A stretch of DNA of 18,436 bases from CAZQKL01 sp964593895 [NCBI: uncultured bacterium] (GTDB lineage Bacteria; DYJV01). A program made the position numbers and the translations under genes. The DNA is taken from positions 1 through 18,436 of the forward strand of contig CAZQKL010000039.1 in assembly GCA_964593895.1 (NCBI GenBank). Reading direction: 5' to 3'. Below are positions 9,804 through 16,693 of this stretch, piece after piece. Position 1 is the first letter of the stretch. Every line of letters starts with the position of its first letter. A model generated the notes under the pieces. The model did no database searches. It had not been told where the DNA came from and worked only from the letters and a program-made list of their open reading frames with translations.

Positions 9804-11579
9804 CTAAACTTTTAAAACCGCAAGAAATGCTTCTTGAGGTACATTGACATTTCCTATCTCTTTCATTCTTTTTTTACCTTCTTTTTGCTTTTCAAGTAAT
9901 TTTCTCTTTCTCGTAACATCACCACCATAACACTTTGCTAAGACATTTTTTCTTAATGGCTTTATTGTTGTTCTTGCAATTACTTTTGAACCAATTGCTG
10001 CTTGAATAACAACCTCAAATAATTGTCTTGGAATAATCTCTTTTAATTTTGAACATAAATCTCTACCTTTATAATAAGCATTATCTTTATGGACAATTAC
10101 AGATAATGCATCAACTGGTTTTCCATTAATAAGAATATCAAGTTTAACAAGATCTGATTTTTTATATCCAGAAAATATATAATCCATTGAAGCATAACCA
10201 CGAGAAACTGATTTTAGCTTATCATAAAAATCAAGAACTATCTCATTTAAAGGAAGCTCATATTCAGCGACAATTCTTCCAGAATTTAAATATTTAAGCT
10301 CTTTCTGAATCCCTCTTTTTTGCTCACAGAGTTTTAAAATTGGACCAATATATTCTTGTGGAGTATGAATTGTCGCTAAAATATAAGGCTCTTCTATATG
10401 GTCTATTAAAGTTGGATTTGGAAGTTCACTTGGATTCCTTATTTCAATAACCTCTCCTTTTTTTGTAAAAACTTTATATATAACAGTAGGAGCTGTTGTG
10501 ATAATATTTATACCATATTCTCTTTCTAATCTTTCCTGAATTATTTCCATATGAAGAAGTCCTAAAAACCCACATCTAAATCCAAATCCAAGAGCTTGAG
10601 ATGTTTCCGGTTCAAATGTGAATGAGGAATCATTTAAAGCTAATTTTTCAAGAGAATCTCTTAGATCTTGATAATCATCTGAATTTACAGGATAAATTCC
10701 TGCAAAAACCATTGGTTTAACTTTCCTAAATCCTGGTAAAGCCTCTTTAGCAGGCTCTTTTGCATCTGTAATTGTATCTCCAACCCTTATATCCTTAATA
10801 TCTTTTATACCAGTTATAACAAATCCTACATCTCCTGTTACTATTTTATCAACTTCTTGAGCAAATGGAGCATAAATTCCTAACTTTAAAACTTCACATT
10901 CTTTACCAGTGGACATGAATTTTATTTTCTGTCCTTTTCTTATCTCTCCATCAACAACTCTAATTAATGCAACCACTCCTTGATATGAATCATACCAAGA
11001 ATCAAAAATTAATGCTTTTAATGGAGCATTTTCATCTCCCTTTGGAGGTGGCACTTCTTCAATAATTCTATCAAGAATCTCTTTTATTCCAATTCCTTCT
11101 TTTGCGCTTGCCAAAATTGCATTTGAAGCATCAAGACCTATTATTTCTTCAATCTCTTTTTTAACCCTTTCTGGTTCAGCATTAGGTAAATCTATTTTAT
11201 TTATCACAGGAATTATTTCCAAATCATTATCAATTGCAAGATAAACATTAGCTAATGTTTGCGCCTCCACACCTTGAGATGCATCAACAACAAGTAATGC
11301 ACCTTCACATGCAGCAAGGCTTCTTGAAACTTCATATACAAAATCAACATGACCAGGAGTATCAATTAGATTTAATATGTAATCTTTATATTTAATCTTA
11401 ACAGTTTGAGCTTTAATTGTTATTCCCCGTTCCCTTTCAAGTTCCATTTTATCAAGAAACTGTTCTCTCATTTCTCTTTCAGATACAGCACCTGTAAATT
11501 CCAAAATTCTATCTGCTAAAGTGGATTTTCCATGATCAATATGGGCAATAATTGAAAAATTTCTAATCTTTTCTTGCAT
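9804..11579 (-). CDS. lepA: Elongation factor 4 (LepA), ribosome-associated GTPase
   Basis: This 591-residue translational GTPase acts on the ribosome during initiation or elongation under stress; its exact role is debated. G motifs are AHIDHGKST (G1), RERGITI (G2), DTPGHVDF (G3), NKIDLP (G4) and SAKEG (G5). Domains II and III follow, then the LepA-specific C-terminus with [20 protein letters not shown] and [13 protein letters not shown]. The ATG at 11579 ([18 protein letters not shown]) is preferred: homologues start a few residues before [15 protein letters not shown], while the longer reading would need a TTG at 11615 with no ribosome site. No good Shine-Dalgarno precedes 11579 either, and a promoter-like pair ends 7 bases away. 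The lepA-lepB order is a common arrangement. Confidence 0.96.
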   Translation of the reverse strand: MQEKIRNFSIIAHIDHGKSTLADRILEFTGAVSEREMREQFLDKMELERERGITIKAQTVKIKYKDYILNLIDTPGHVDFVYEVSRSLAACEGALLVVDASQGVEAQTLANVYLAIDNDLEIIPVINKIDLPNAEPERVKKEIEEIIGLDASNAILASAKEGIGIKEILDRIIEEVPPPKGDENAPLKALIFDSWYDSYQGVVALIRVVDGEIRKGQKIKFMSTGKECEVLKLGIYAPFAQEVDKIVTGDVGFVITGIKDIKDIRVGDTITDAKEPAKEALPGFRKVKPMVFAGIYPVNSDDYQDLRDSLEKLALNDSSFTFEPETSQALGFGFRCGFLGLLHMEIIQERLEREYGINIITTAPTVIYKVFTKKGEVIEIRNPSELPNPTLIDHIEEPYILATIHTPQEYIGPILKLCEQKRGIQKELKYLNSGRIVAEYELPLNEIVLDFYDKLKSVSRGYASMDYIFSGYKKSDLVKLDILINGKPVDALSVIVHKDNAYYKGRDLCSKLKEIIPRQLFEVVIQAAIGSKVIARTTIKPLRKNVLAKCYGGDVTRKRKLLEKQKEGKKRMKEIGNVNVPQEAFLAVLKV

Positions 11580-11586
11580 GCCTGAA

Positions 11587-11615
11587 ATTTTAACATAATT
11601 AAAAATCTTGTTCAA
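11587..11615 (-). promoter_or_regulatory. Probable promoter of the lepA-lepB unit
   Basis: On the minus strand, TTGAAC (11615-11610) is followed after 17 bases by TAAAAT (11592-11587). These match the sigma70 -35 at 4/6 and the -10 at 5/6. Transcription would begin near 11580, essentially at the lepA ATG at 11579, implying a leaderless or nearly leaderless message. AT-rich sequence makes chance matches common, so this is moderate evidence. Confidence 0.45.
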
Positions 11616-11628
11616 GGTTAAATATGGA

Positions 11629-11660
11629 TTGACAAATTTAATTTTAAGAAATATTATAAT
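11629..11660 (+). promoter_or_regulatory. Sigma70-type promoter of the exported rhodanese gene
   Basis: A perfect TTGACA (11629-11634) is followed after 17 bases by TATTAT (11652-11657), which overlaps a perfect TATAAT (11655-11660) at 20-base spacing. It is the best promoter match in the window. The expected start near 11665 leaves a leader of about 20 bases containing GTGGAGGTG (11672-11680), 5 bases before the ATG at 11686. Confidence 0.75.
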
Positions 11661-11685
11661 AAAAAATAAAAGTGGAGGTGAAAAA

Positions 11686-12330
11686 ATGAAAAGAAAAAAT
11701 TTATTAGTAACAATTTTATTAGCAATTTTATTATTAGTAACATCATTATTTGCTTACAATTCAAAATATGCTAAAAACATTACTCCTCTTCAAGCTTATG
11801 ATATGCTTGTAAATGGTAAAAATGTATATCTAATTGATGTAAGGTCAAGATATGAATATCAGTTAATTGGTCATCCTATGTGGATAAAAAATGGAAAAGT
11901 TTATATGGCTTATAACATTCCTTTTATGTTTCTAACAAAAGAATTTGCAGTAAAAGGACAAAAATATGGAAATGGAAAAATTGCAAAAGTTACAAGATAT
12001 CAGTTTGTTCCTAATCCAGATTTTGTAAAATGGCTAAAAAAGATGTTTAAACCAACAGACCATTTAATTTTTATGTGTAGAAGTACTAAAAGGTCTCATA
12101 AAGCAGCTGATATAGCATATAAAGCTGGTTTTAAAAACAGTTATAATCTTTTAGGAGGTTTTGAAGGATACAGATTTGCAGGTAAATATAAATATGAAAA
12201 AAATTTAGCAAAAAAATATAGTTTCTACTATGGAAAACCTGGGAGATTAAATGGTTGGAAATGGTATGGTCTCCCTTGGACATATAAAATTGACCCAAAA
12301 TATGTTTATCCACCTGATGTTAAAAAATAA
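11686..12330 (+). CDS. Exported rhodanese-domain protein (sulfurtransferase-like)
   Basis: This 214-residue protein has a clear signal peptide: MKRKN, a hydrophobic stretch (residues 6-22) and probable cleavage after SLFA (23). A rhodanese domain follows: [11 protein letters not shown] (31-41), [12 protein letters not shown] (47-58), and the active-site loop CRSTKRS with Cys131, then a GGFEGY turn (157-162). The C-terminal tail [20 protein letters not shown] (189-208) is a trait of a long rhodanese type I associate with sulfur-metabolising bacteria. Rhodaneses carry a sulfane sulfur on the loop Cys; an exported one may handle thiosulfate or polysulfide outside the membrane. The ATG at 11686 is set by GTGGAGGTG upstream. 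It has its own promoter and is followed by a small exported TPR gene. Its sulfur donor and acceptor are unknown. Confidence 0.87.
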   Translation: MKRKNLLVTILLAILLLVTSLFAYNSKYAKNITPLQAYDMLVNGKNVYLIDVRSRYEYQLIGHPMWIKNGKVYMAYNIPFMFLTKEFAVKGQKYGNGKIAKVTRYQFVPNPDFVKWLKKMFKPTDHLIFMCRSTKRSHKAADIAYKAGFKNSYNLLGGFEGYRFAGKYKYEKNLAKKYSFYYGKPGRLNGWKWYGLPWTYKIDPKYVYPPDVKK

Positions 12331-12393
12331 TTAATTTGACTTTAATTTTAAATTGAGTTAAAAATTTAACAAATTTTCATAAAGGGGGTTAAT

Positions 12394-12642
12394 ATGAAAA
12401 GAGTGTTAACAAGCATAATTTTAGTGTTGGTAATGGCAGGAATGTTATTTGCAGGAAATGTTTCTGAACTTGTAAAAAAAGGGGATAAAGCTTGCAAAAT
12501 AGGAAATTATTTAGCAGCAAAAAAATTTTACAAACAAGCAATTCAATTAGACCCAAAAAATGAATCTTTGTGGAAAAAATATGATAATGCATTAAAAATG
12601 CTTTATGGCGGTGGAGAAGAAGAAGGTGAAGGAGGTTGCTAA
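12394..12642 (+). CDS. Small exported TPR-like protein with C-terminal cysteine
   Basis: This 82-residue protein has a signal peptide (MKRVLTS, hydrophobic to residue 18, cleavage likely after LFA at 20). Residues about 25-70 look like one to one and a half tetratricopeptide repeats (KKGDKACKIGNYLAAKKFYK, then QAIQLDPKNE). It ends in a Gly/Glu tail, GGGEEEGEGGC. Two cysteines remain in the mature form, Cys34 and the last residue Cys82. The start is fixed by an AGGGGG ribosome site (12383-12388). It lies 63 bases after the rhodanese gene and directly before a terminator, so the two probably share a transcript. TPR segments mediate protein contacts; a partnership with the rhodanese is inference. 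I do not recognise a named family. Confidence 0.75.
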   Translation: MKRVLTSIILVLVMAGMLFAGNVSELVKKGDKACKIGNYLAAKKFYKQAIQLDPKNESLWKKYDNALKMLYGGGEEEGEGGC

Positions 12643-12645
12643 TAT

Positions 12646-12673
12646 AAAGGTGCTCTTTGCGAGCACCTTTTTT
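12646..12673 (+). terminator. Rho-independent terminator after the rhodanese/TPR unit
   Basis: A perfect 10-base-pair stem, AAAGGTGCTC (12646-12655) with GAGCACCTTT (12661-12670), encloses the 5-base loop TTTGC. The T run continues to 12673. It is the only textbook intrinsic terminator seen in the window. It ends 4 bases before the next start codon. Confidence 0.92.
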
Positions 12674-12677
12674 ATAA

Positions 12678-13124
12678 ATGAATAAAGAAAAATTAATTGA
12701 AAAAATTGAATTAGCTATTAAAATTTTTTCATATCCAGAAAATAGTGAATTAGAAGAAGAATTTATCTCTTTATTTATTTCAAATTTTAATGGAATAAAA
12801 TGTTCTCCGTATGCATTTGACTACCTAAAAGATAGAAATCCTATTTTTTTTATAAATTTAAAAAAAATTTATGAACTTTCAGGTTTAAAATTATCTCCTG
12901 AATATAAAGAGAGAGAAGACCATCTGATTACTCTTTTAGAATATCTTGCAATTCTTTTAGAAGAGAAAATTCCTGATGAATATATAAAAAAATTCTTTAA
13001 TAACTATCTTTTCTGGATAGTTGAATTTGCAAATAAACTTGAAAAATCTACAAATAACTCCTATTTTTTACAAGGAGCAAAAATTTTAAAAGAGATACAC
13101 TATGAAATATTTAAGAATAGCTGA
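12678..13124 (+). CDS. TorD-like molybdoenzyme chaperone
   Basis: This 148-residue, all-helical protein resembles the TorD/DmsD/NarJ family, cytoplasmic chaperones that guide folding and cofactor loading of molybdopterin oxidoreductases. The matching stretch is residues 59-148: LKKIYELSGLKLSPE, then EDHLITLLEYLAILLEE (DHL-x3-LEYLA is the family core), then FFNNYLFWIVEFANKLEK and a final helix with FLQGAKILKE. Before it, EEEFISLFISNFNGIKCSPY fits the usual N-terminal half, though it is short (family about 180-220). No molybdoenzyme gene is nearby. The ATG lies 4 bases after a terminator with no ribosome binding site; no other in-frame Met is available. The 3' end overlaps the thiamine gene by 23 bases. 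Confidence 0.65.
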   Translation: MNKEKLIEKIELAIKIFSYPENSELEEEFISLFISNFNGIKCSPYAFDYLKDRNPIFFINLKKIYELSGLKLSPEYKEREDHLITLLEYLAILLEEKIPDEYIKKFFNNYLFWIVEFANKLEKSTNNSYFLQGAKILKEIHYEIFKNS

Positions 13125-14145
13125 TGCAAATATAAATAGAGCTTGTGAAGGTTTGAGAGTTATAGAAGATTTTTTTAGATTATTTTACAATAATTCTCAA
13201 TTATCTGAAAAAATAAAAGATATTAGACATAAAATAAGAAAAATCGGTGAAGAAAAAAATTATTTATATTATCGCAACTCAAAATCAGATATTGGGAAAG
13301 ATTTTAAGTATGACAAAATTTCAGAAAATAATTCTTTTGTTTTAAAAAAAAATTTTAAAAGAGTTCAGGAGAGTTTAAGAGTATTAGAAGAATTATTAAA
13401 AACTGAAAACATAGAATTTGTTAAAGAAATTAAAAAGTTTCGTTTTGAAATTTATGAAATTGAAAAACTTTTTTATTCAAAAAAAGAGAAATTTAAAAAA
13501 ATAATATCCAAAAATAAGCCAATTTTATACGGAATAATTGATAAAAGATTTTCTCAATTTAATCATATTGAAATTGCTGAAAATATGCTTTCTGCTGGTA
13601 TAAAAATTATTCAATTAAGGGAAAAGGAACTTAATGATAAAGATTTTTTAAAAATTGCATGTAAAATAAAAGAGATGTGCAATGATAATGATGCAATATT
13701 CATAATTAATGACAGAGTAGATATTGCAATTTTATCAGAAGCTGATGGAGTTCATTTAGGTCAAAATGATATTGAAATTGAAAAAGCAAGAATGTTATTT
13801 GGAGAAGATAAAATTTATGGGTTATCAACTCACAATTTAGAACAAGTTGAAATAGCAGAAAAAATCTCTCCAGATTACATTGGATTTGGACCAATTTTTG
13901 AAACTAAAAGTAAAGAAAATCCAGACCCAGTTGTTGGAATAGAATTACTTCAAAAGGTAAAAAAATTGTATAAAAATATACCTATTGTAGCAATTGGTGG
14001 TATAAATTTAAAAAATATAAAAGATGTTATCTGTTGCAAACCTGAAATGATTTGTGTTATGAGTGGAATAATTTCTCAGAAAAATATTAAAGAAACAATT
14101 AAAAAATATATGGAGATAATTGATGACACAATTAGAAGCTGCTAA
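13102..14145 (+). CDS. thiE: ThiD2-ThiE fusion: HMP-phosphate kinase / thiamine-phosphate synthase
   Basis: This is a two-domain thiamine enzyme of 347 residues. The N-terminal ~130 residues match the ThiD2 domain: RIADANINRACEGLRVIEDF (5-24), IRHKIR, and the repeated variant KRVQESLRVLEELL (86-99). ThiD2 phosphorylates HMP-phosphate but, unlike ThiD, does not use free HMP. Residues about 140-345 are ThiE, joining HMP diphosphate to thiazole phosphate: IIQLREKEL (169-177), NDRVDIAILSEADGVHLGQ (203-221), YIGFGPIFETKSK and IPIVAIGGI. Similar fusions occur in Aquifex-type bacteria. The gene begins inside the TorD-like gene and its last 23 bases overlap thiC, so synthesis of HMP-P and its use are tightly coupled. 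No TPP riboswitch precedes it. Confidence 0.92.
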   Translation: MKYLRIADANINRACEGLRVIEDFFRLFYNNSQLSEKIKDIRHKIRKIGEEKNYLYYRNSKSDIGKDFKYDKISENNSFVLKKNFKRVQESLRVLEELLKTENIEFVKEIKKFRFEIYEIEKLFYSKKEKFKKIISKNKPILYGIIDKRFSQFNHIEIAENMLSAGIKIIQLREKELNDKDFLKIACKIKEMCNDNDAIFIINDRVDIAILSEADGVHLGQNDIEIEKARMLFGEDKIYGLSTHNLEQVEIAEKISPDYIGFGPIFETKSKENPDPVVGIELLQKVKKLYKNIPIVAIGGINLKNIKDVICCKPEMICVMSGIISQKNIKETIKKYMEIIDDTIRSC

Positions 14146-15409
14146 AAAGGGCATTATAACAGAACAAATGAAAAAAGTTGCAAATGATGAAAATAAAGAT
14201 GAAAAGTATATTTTATCAAAAATAAAGGAAGGTAAAATAGTAATCCCTGCAAACATCAATCATAAAAATCTTTCTCCAAAAGGAATTGGAGAAGGATTAA
14301 CAACAAAAGTAAATGTAAATTTAGGTTCATCAAAAGATAAAGAAGATTTTGAATTTGAGTTAAAAAAATTGGAAATTGCTCTGAAATATGGCACAGATGC
14401 AGTAATGGATTTAAGCACTGGGGAGAATTTAGATGAATTAAGAAAATTAATAATTGAAAAAAGTCCAGTTCCTGTTGGAACAGTTCCTATTTATGAAGCT
14501 GCAATTTTAGCGGTTAGGAAATATGGTTTTATAGGTAAAATGTCAAAACAACTTCTTTTTGAAACAATAGAAGCTCATTGTGAAGATGGAGTTGATTTTA
14601 TAACAGTTCATTGCGGAGTTACCCTAAATTCTATTGAAAGAATAAAAAAGGAGGGAAGAATAACAAATGTAGTAAGCAGAGGAGGTTCATTTTTAGTTGA
14701 ATGGATGATTTATAATAATAAGGAAAATCCTTTATACGAATATTTTGATGAACTTCTTAAAATAGCAAAAAAGTATGATGTTACATTGAGTCTTGGAGAT
14801 GGACTTCGTCCAGGATGTTTAAAAGATGCAACAGATAGAGGCCAAATTTATGAATTAATTACACTTGGAGAATTGACCCAAATAGCATGGGATAATGGAG
14901 TTCAGGTAATGATTGAAGGTCCAGGTCATATTCCGATAGATGAAATAGAAATGAATATAAAATTAGAAAAATCTTTATGTCATGGTGCTCCATTTTATGT
15001 ATTAGGACCAGTTGTAACAGATATTGCCCCTGGATATGACCATATTACTGCAGCAATTGGTGGTGCAATTGCAGCATGGCATGGAGCAGATTTTCTATGC
15101 TACGTTACTCCAGCTGAGCATTTAAGATTGCCAGATATTGAAGATGTGAAAGAAGGTCTTATTGCAACCAAAATTGCAGCTCATGCTGGAGATATAGGGA
15201 AAAAAATTCCTGGAGCAATTGATAAAGATATTTTAATGGCAATAGCGAGAAGGAATTTAGACTGGAAAAAGCAAATTGAATTAAGTTTAGACCCTGAAAA
15301 AGCCAAAAAATATAGAGAATCTCTACTATCAAAAGATGAAGATGCTTGCAGTATGTGTGGAGAATTTTGTGCAATTAAAAAAGTAAGGGATTATTTCTCC
15401 TCAAAGTAA
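14123..15409 (+). CDS. thiC: Phosphomethylpyrimidine synthase (HMP-P synthase)
   Basis: This radical SAM-type enzyme of non-classical fold rearranges aminoimidazole ribotide into HMP phosphate, the thiamine pyrimidine. The 428 residues are the short form without the long N-terminal extension of proteobacterial ThiC. Family marks include STGENLDELR, PVGTVPIYEA, DFITVHCGVT, RGGSFLVEWM, LGDGLRPGC, IEGPGHIP, DIAPGYDHITAAIGGA and YVTPAEHLRLP. The cluster-binding cysteines lie at 409, 412 and 416 (CSMCGEFC), spaced C-x2-C-x3-C, one residue shorter than the usual C-x2-C-x4-C. ATG 14123 is preferred over TTG 14120 because GGAG at 14112-14115 is 7 bases before it. The product feeds the ThiD2 domain encoded just upstream. 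Confidence 0.96.
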   Translation: MTQLEAAKKGIITEQMKKVANDENKDEKYILSKIKEGKIVIPANINHKNLSPKGIGEGLTTKVNVNLGSSKDKEDFEFELKKLEIALKYGTDAVMDLSTGENLDELRKLIIEKSPVPVGTVPIYEAAILAVRKYGFIGKMSKQLLFETIEAHCEDGVDFITVHCGVTLNSIERIKKEGRITNVVSRGGSFLVEWMIYNNKENPLYEYFDELLKIAKKYDVTLSLGDGLRPGCLKDATDRGQIYELITLGELTQIAWDNGVQVMIEGPGHIPIDEIEMNIKLEKSLCHGAPFYVLGPVVTDIAPGYDHITAAIGGAIAAWHGADFLCYVTPAEHLRLPDIEDVKEGLIATKIAAHAGDIGKKIPGAIDKDILMAIARRNLDWKKQIELSLDPEKAKKYRESLLSKDEDACSMCGEFCAIKKVRDYFSSK

Positions 15410-15643
15410 ATTATATTTCACAAGCTTTTTCTTTAAAGTATTTCTATTTATTCCTAAAATTTCAGCAGTTTTTTTCTGATTTTTTCCCGCATGTTCATAT
15501 ACAGATTTAATTAAACTTTTTTCAAAAATATTTAAAAGAATTTCATAAAGATTATGATTGTTTGATTTGCAATTTAATTGATTTAATAATTCTTTAAATT
15601 TATATTCAAGAATTTCACTTAATGAATATTTATCAATATCCAT
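15401..15643 (-). CDS. Fis-like helix-turn-helix DNA-binding protein
   Basis: This 80-residue protein ends in a Fis-type helix-turn-helix: LYEILLNIFEKSLIKSVYEH (residues 32-51), then AGKNQKKTAEILGINRNTL and KKKLVKY (52-77). The pattern GNQ-x2-AA-x2-LGINR-x-TL-x-KKL is the C-terminus of E. coli Fis and of NtrC-type regulators; with no AAA+ domain it is a stand-alone Fis-like factor. Fis proteins bend DNA and act in chromosome architecture and rRNA regulation; whether this one does is unknown. ATG 15643 is preferred over TTG 15649. It overlaps the end of dus by 11 bases, the same order as the dusB-fis operon of gamma-proteobacteria. Its 3' end overlaps thiC by 9 bases. Confidence 0.83.
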   Translation of the reverse strand: MDIDKYSLSEILEYKFKELLNQLNCKSNNHNLYEILLNIFEKSLIKSVYEHAGKNQKKTAEILGINRNTLKKKLVKYNLL

Positions 15644-16592
15644 TTTCAACCCAATACATTATTTCATTGAAAAATTCAACACATTTTTTTATTTTTGAAA
15701 TTTTAGCTCTAAACTTTGCAGAGCCTTTTTCTCCCTTTGTTAAGTGAATAATATGTTTGATTGAAATTTTTAATGCTTTATCTTCTCCATAATAATTCCT
15801 AAAATAATCAAACAATTTTTTAAAATAGCTAATTTTATCTTTTAGAGTAAATTTTTTATATTCTCTTTTTTCTTTAAATTCATCCCATTGAATTTTTAAA
15901 AAAGGATTTTCAAGAAATCCTCTTCCAATCATAACAGCATCACAATTTGTAAAATTAAAAATCTTATCTATGTCTTCTGGAGTTTTTACATCTCCATTTC
16001 CAATAACAAATAAATTTTTAAATTTCTCTTTTAATATTTTAATTTTTTCCCAATTAGCCTTTCCAGAATAGTATTGTTTTCCATATCTTGGATGTAAAGT
16101 TATTGCAGAAATTCCTTCATTATACAAAATATCAGCAATTTCTAAATAATTTTCACTTGTTTCATCATAACCAAGCCTCATTTTTACTGTAAAATGAATG
16201 TATGGGAATTCTTTTTTTAATTTTATTATTATTTTCTTTACTTTTTCAGGCTCTTTCATAAGTGCAACACCACAACCTTTTTTAACAATCTTTTTTGCTG
16301 GACATCCAAGATTTAAATCTACAATTTTAAACCCATTGTATACTAATATTTCAGTTGCCTTTAATAAAATTTCTGAATTATTTCCAAATAATTGTGGAAT
16401 AATAACAGGTGGTTCTTTAATAATTTTAATCATATCCATTGTCTTATTTATCTTTCTTGATAATCCATCTGCGCTTACCATTTCAGTAAAAGTAACTTTA
16501 ACACCTAATTCTTTCAATGACAATCTAAATGGTTCATTTGTAACTCCTGACATTGGAGCAAGTATTACTTCATCTTTCAATAGTTTCATCAT
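15633..16592 (-). CDS. dus: tRNA-dihydrouridine synthase
   Basis: This flavin enzyme reduces specific uridines in tRNA to dihydrouridine using NAD(P)H. The 319 residues carry the Dus TIM-barrel marks: LAPMSGVTNEPFR (11-23), TEMVSADGL (36-44), PQLFGNN (66-72), DLNLGCPAKKIVKKGCGVAL (92-111, Cys97 of GCP is the catalytic acid), VKMRLGYD, LHPRYGKQYYSGKANW, VIGNGDV and AVMIGRGFLENPF for FMN binding. A C-terminal helical domain follows. The subtype is closest to bacterial DusB-like proteins by its fis neighbour, but the target uridine cannot be assigned. Two adjacent ATGs (16592, 16589) are possible and neither has a Shine-Dalgarno; a promoter-like pair lies only 10 bases upstream. Confidence 0.94.
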   Translation of the reverse strand: MMKLLKDEVILAPMSGVTNEPFRLSLKELGVKVTFTEMVSADGLSRKINKTMDMIKIIKEPPVIIPQLFGNNSEILLKATEILVYNGFKIVDLNLGCPAKKIVKKGCGVALMKEPEKVKKIIIKLKKEFPYIHFTVKMRLGYDETSENYLEIADILYNEGISAITLHPRYGKQYYSGKANWEKIKILKEKFKNLFVIGNGDVKTPEDIDKIFNFTNCDAVMIGRGFLENPFLKIQWDEFKEKREYKKFTLKDKISYFKKLFDYFRNYYGEDKALKISIKHIIHLTKGEKGSAKFRAKISKIKKCVEFFNEIMYWVENGY

Positions 16593-16602
16593 AAAATTTT
16601 TT

Positions 16603-16630
16603 ATTTTACAAAAATTGAACTTAATTTCAA
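16603..16630 (-). promoter_or_regulatory. Probable promoter of dus-fis
   Basis: On the minus strand TTGAAA (16630-16625) and TAAAAT (16608-16603) are separated by 16 bases, each 5/6 to sigma70 consensus. The start would fall near 16596, leaving almost no leader before the ATG at 16592 or 16589. No ribosome site is seen. Confidence 0.5.
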
Positions 16631-16647
16631 GTTTATTCTTGTATTTT

Positions 16648-16670
16648 TATAAAGTATTTGGTATACAAAA
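16648..16670 (+). promoter_or_regulatory. Probable -10 box and GntR operator before the first regulator gene
   Basis: TATAAA (16648-16653) could be the -10; TTTCAA 17 bases upstream (16625-16630) is a poor -35. Directly after it is TTTGGTATACAAAA (16657-16670), a near-perfect 14-base palindrome centred on GTATAC with one mismatched pair. It resembles the T-N-GT...AC-N-A sites of FadR/FCD-type GntR proteins. It lies over the expected start point, 23 bases before the gntR ATG, consistent with self-repression. Confidence 0.5.
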
Positions 16671-16693
16671 AACAAAATTTTAAAGGAGAAGAT

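Noticed and set aside
11608-11685. Upstream in-frame extension of the rhodanese gene (26 extra residues)
   Set aside because: It would include the -35 and -10 elements and hide the signal peptide; the strong ribosome site points to ATG 11686.
11701-11742. Direct repeat TTATTAGTAACA at 11701-11712 and 11731-11742
   Set aside because: Both copies encode LLVT in the hydrophobic core of the signal peptide; low-complexity coding explains it.
12357-12370. Inverted repeat GTTAAA-AA-TTTAAC upstream of the TPR gene, with a weak TTGACT (12336-12341) promoter-like box before it
   Set aside because: Short and very AT-rich, so chance is likely; the only -10 at the right distance is poor. Not listed as a promoter or operator.
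16198-16683. A 161-codon open frame on the plus strand opposite dus
   Set aside because: It is a composition shadow of the dus gene (Phe/Ile/Ser-rich, no ribosome site). The dus reading on the minus strand has every family motif.
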